Origin: an uncultured Lachnospira sp.
GTDB taxonomy: Bacteria > Bacillota > Clostridia > Lachnospirales > Lachnospiraceae
DNA: 7,856 bases
Assembly: GCA_900772425.1 (NCBI GenBank)
Contig: CAAHEK010000016.1
Location: 1 to 7,856, forward strand
Reading direction: 5' to 3'
Shown: piece after piece, positions 6,759-7,856 of the stretch
Position numbering within the stretch: the stretch's first letter is position 1
Layout: every line of letters begins with the position of its first letter
Notes under the pieces: model-generated
Database searches by the model: none
The model's input: the letters and a program-made list of their open reading frames with translations, nothing else
Told to the model about the DNA's origin: nothing
Position numbers and translations under genes: made by a program

Positions 6759-6834
6759 AACAAATGCGTTTAACGCAGAATTTCATAATATAGAGTATAA
6801 ACTATTTGGTTTAGGGCTCGCATTCATGGAATCT

Positions 6835-6922
6835 GGAGTAGTACTCAAGAGGCTGAAGAGGCGCCCCTGCTAAGGGTGTAGGTCGGGCAACCGGCGCGAG
6901 GGTTCAAATCCCTCCTGCTCCG
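6835..6922 (+). tRNA. trnS-GCU: tRNA-Ser (anticodon GCU)
   Basis: The 88-base sequence folds as a class II tRNA. The acceptor stem pairs GGAGTAG with CTGCTCC (one G-U) and has discriminator G, typical of tRNA-Ser. The D stem is CTC/GAG, and the anticodon stem 6862-6866/6874-6878 holds the loop CTGCTAA, with anticodon GCT at 6869-6871. The long variable arm runs 6879-6897. The T arm is GAGGG-TTCAAAT-CCCTC (6898-6914). It reads AGC and AGU codons. CCA is not encoded and must be added by the nucleotidyltransferase. The gene stands alone between its own promoter and terminator. Confidence 0.97.
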
Positions 6923-6936
6923 TTGACAGATATAAT

Positions 6937-6975
6937 AAAGAAAGTCGGATGATATTCATACGGCTTTCTTTTTTT
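6937..6975 (+). terminator. Intrinsic terminator of the tRNA-Ser transcript
   Basis: AAAGAAAGTCG (6937-6947) pairs with CGGCTTTCTTT (6961-6971), with one G-U pair. An inner ATGA/TCAT pairing lies within the loop. A run of seven T (6969-6975) provides the U tract. It lies 14 bases after the tRNA. Confidence 0.9.
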
Positions 6976-7018
6976 ATTATCTGCTATTTAAATATTTTTT
7001 TCAAAGGAGTTTTATCAT

Positions 7019-7636
7019 ATGGACGATTCAAAAAATATAGAAACTTCTATATATAAAGAAGCAGAATTTAAAGAAGCAAAACCGGAAAAGCAGAAAATGA
7101 TAAATGGGGAATTGTATTTTTCAGGAGCAGATTATCTGGTTAAAGAACGTGAGGAATGTAAAGACCTTTGCTATGATTACAACACACTTCGTCCATCTAA
7201 GACTTTAGAACAGAATACGCTGATAAAAAAGATATTTGGAAAAGCCGGAAAAAATTGCTTTATTACAGCACCATTCTGGTGTGATTACGGATATAACATA
7301 AGTGTAGGAGATAATTTCTATGCAAATCACAATCTGATTATATTGGACTGTGCTAAAGTTACAATAGGAAACAATGTATTTATAGCACCTGATTGTGGAA
7401 TATATACAGCAGGTCATCCGATAGATGCAGCAACACGTAATTCGGGATACGAATATGCATATCCAATAACAATAGGAAATGATGTGTGGATAGGTGGAGG
7501 TGTAAAAATACTTCCCGGTGTTACGGTTGGTAACAATGTTGTAATAGGTGCCGGCAGCGTGGTTACAAAAGATATACCTGACAATTCTGTTGCAGTAGGC
7601 AATCCATGTAAGGTTATAAAGAAAATAGAAAATTGA
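7019..7636 (+). CDS. Sugar O-acetyltransferase, hexapeptide-repeat (maltose/galactoside acetyltransferase family)
   Basis: A 205-residue protein. Residues about 27-75 (MINGELYFSGADYLVKERE onward) match the N-terminal Mac domain of maltose and galactoside acetyltransferases. Residues about 90-200 form a left-handed beta-helix of hexapeptide repeats, visible as IGNNVFIAPD, IGNDVWIGGGVKILPGV and IGAGSVVTKDIP. His133 in YTAGHPID is the expected catalytic base, and Trp157 sits in the conserved NDVWIGG. The enzyme should transfer acetyl from acetyl-CoA to a sugar hydroxyl and work as a cytoplasmic trimer; the sugar is not predictable. About 26 charged residues precede the Mac domain, an extension beyond maltose acetyltransferase. 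ATG 7019 is supported by AAAGGAG (7003-7009) spaced 9 bases. No promoter fits in the 43 bases after the tRNA terminator, so read-through or a poorly recognisable promoter must drive it. No terminator is seen before the next promoter. Confidence 0.92.
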   Translation: MDDSKNIETSIYKEAEFKEAKPEKQKMINGELYFSGADYLVKEREECKDLCYDYNTLRPSKTLEQNTLIKKIFGKAGKNCFITAPFWCDYGYNISVGDNFYANHNLIILDCAKVTIGNNVFIAPDCGIYTAGHPIDAATRNSGYEYAYPITIGNDVWIGGGVKILPGVTVGNNVVIGAGSVVTKDIPDNSVAVGNPCKVIKKIEN

Positions 7637-7695
7637 GTTAAATTGTATTAAGTGGATGCAAAAATAACTATATATAGTAGTTACAAAACAATAAT

Positions 7696-7755
7696 AAAAA
7701 AGTTTTAAAAAAAACAAAAAAAACTGTTGACATAATCAAAATGTGATGATAATAT
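7696..7755 (+). promoter_or_regulatory. rRNA-type promoter with A-tract UP element
   Basis: TTGACA (7727-7732), a 17-base spacer and TAATAT (7750-7755) form the core; GATAAT at 7748-7753 is an alternative -10. Immediately upstream lie phased A tracts (7696-7701, 7707-7714, 7716-7723), which resemble the UP element of strong stable-RNA promoters. The predicted start is about 7762. Confidence 0.85.
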
Positions 7756-7761
7756 ATACAA

Positions 7762-7856
7762 GTCGCCGCGAGAGAGCGACAAAAAAGAACCTTGACAACT
7801 GAACAGAAAGACAACCTTGAAAATTCTTTGAGAATTTTTAAAGATAACATAAATAC
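7762..7856 (+). promoter_or_regulatory. Leader of a probable rRNA operon (16S gene beyond the window)
   Basis: A GTCGC/GCGAC hairpin (7762-7766 with 7776-7780) starts at the predicted +1. The leader then carries CCTTGACAACTGAACAG, of the kind seen around clostridial rRNA genes, and TTCTTTGAGAA (7824-7834), similar to the boxA antitermination element of Firmicute rRNA leaders. The latter sits in an 8-bp hairpin (7820-7827 with 7831-7838). No 16S sequence is reached, so the rRNA assignment is inference. Confidence 0.7.

Noticed and set aside
6520..6786. Minus-strand 88-residue hydrophobic reading frame with nine-residue repeats
   Set aside because: It is kept open by the 27-bp array, whose unit is a multiple of three. 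It begins inside the tRNA-Ser leader and has no ribosome binding site, and its composition simply mirrors AT-rich repeats.
6923..6936. TTGACA followed closely by TATAAT directly after the tRNA
   Set aside because: The two hexamers are only two bases apart, and no -10 lies 16-18 bases from the TTGACA. This is not a working promoter arrangement.
7665..7683. Inverted repeat TAACTA/TAGTTA as a terminator for the acetyltransferase
   Set aside because: The stem is short and AT-only, and it is followed by an A-rich sequence rather than a T run.
7205..7717. Long minus-strand frame opposite the acetyltransferase (170 codons)
   Set aside because: It is a shadow of the hexapeptide-repeat gene, with composition dominated by Tyr, Ile and Cys, no family resemblance and no start signal.

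Overview
The window is AT-rich. Its genes have strong AGGAG-type ribosome binding sites, and it carries a sortase-anchored surface protein, a split class I fumarase and a tRNA gene with no encoded CCA. Together these suggest a low-GC anaerobic Firmicute, most likely a gut Lachnospiraceae/Clostridia member. That assignment is inferred from family resemblance; no database search was possible. Every supported gene is on the + strand.

Region 1 (1-2562) looks like a metabolic transcription unit. It holds the 3' end of an alpha/beta-hydrolase esterase, a second overlapping esterase of the same superfamily (174-947), then the alpha (984-1826) and beta (1864-2415) subunits of a [4Fe-4S] fumarate hydratase / L-tartrate dehydratase. 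It closes with a very strong intrinsic terminator (2517-2562). The two fumarase subunits are split genes that together make one enzyme interconverting fumarate and malate. The esterases probably release acyl or acetyl groups from small esters or decorated carbohydrates.

Region 2 (2639-6391) is one large gene for a 1250-residue secreted surface protein. In order it has a signal peptide, a von Willebrand factor A domain with an intact MIDAS, a pilin/Ig-like segment, a cadherin/VCBS-like (Big_9-type) domain, about eight MucBP-like repeats, a charged linker and an unusual TPQTSD sorting signal with a membrane anchor. It looks like a mucus- or host-glycan-binding adhesin. It is followed by a repeat-rich non-genic stretch (6392-6729) containing a 10-bp phased repeat, a terminator-like hairpin and a 27-bp tandem repeat with 54-bp higher-order periodicity. 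The 27-bp array happens to encode, or once encoded, a 40-residue peptide made of 9-residue repeats.

Region 3 (6730-7856) carries stable-RNA genes. A near-consensus promoter drives a single tRNA-Ser(GCU) gene that ends at a clear terminator. A hexapeptide-repeat sugar O-acetyltransferase (maltose/galactoside acetyltransferase family) follows. The window ends in an A-tract-rich, consensus-like promoter and a leader with a boxA-like element, which looks like the start of a ribosomal RNA operon whose 16S gene would lie just beyond the edge.

No defence, mobile or CRISPR system is visible. The most interesting items are the adhesin architecture with its non-canonical sorting motif, the 27-bp repeat array with its possible micro-protein, and the matching +1 hairpins of the two stable-RNA transcripts.
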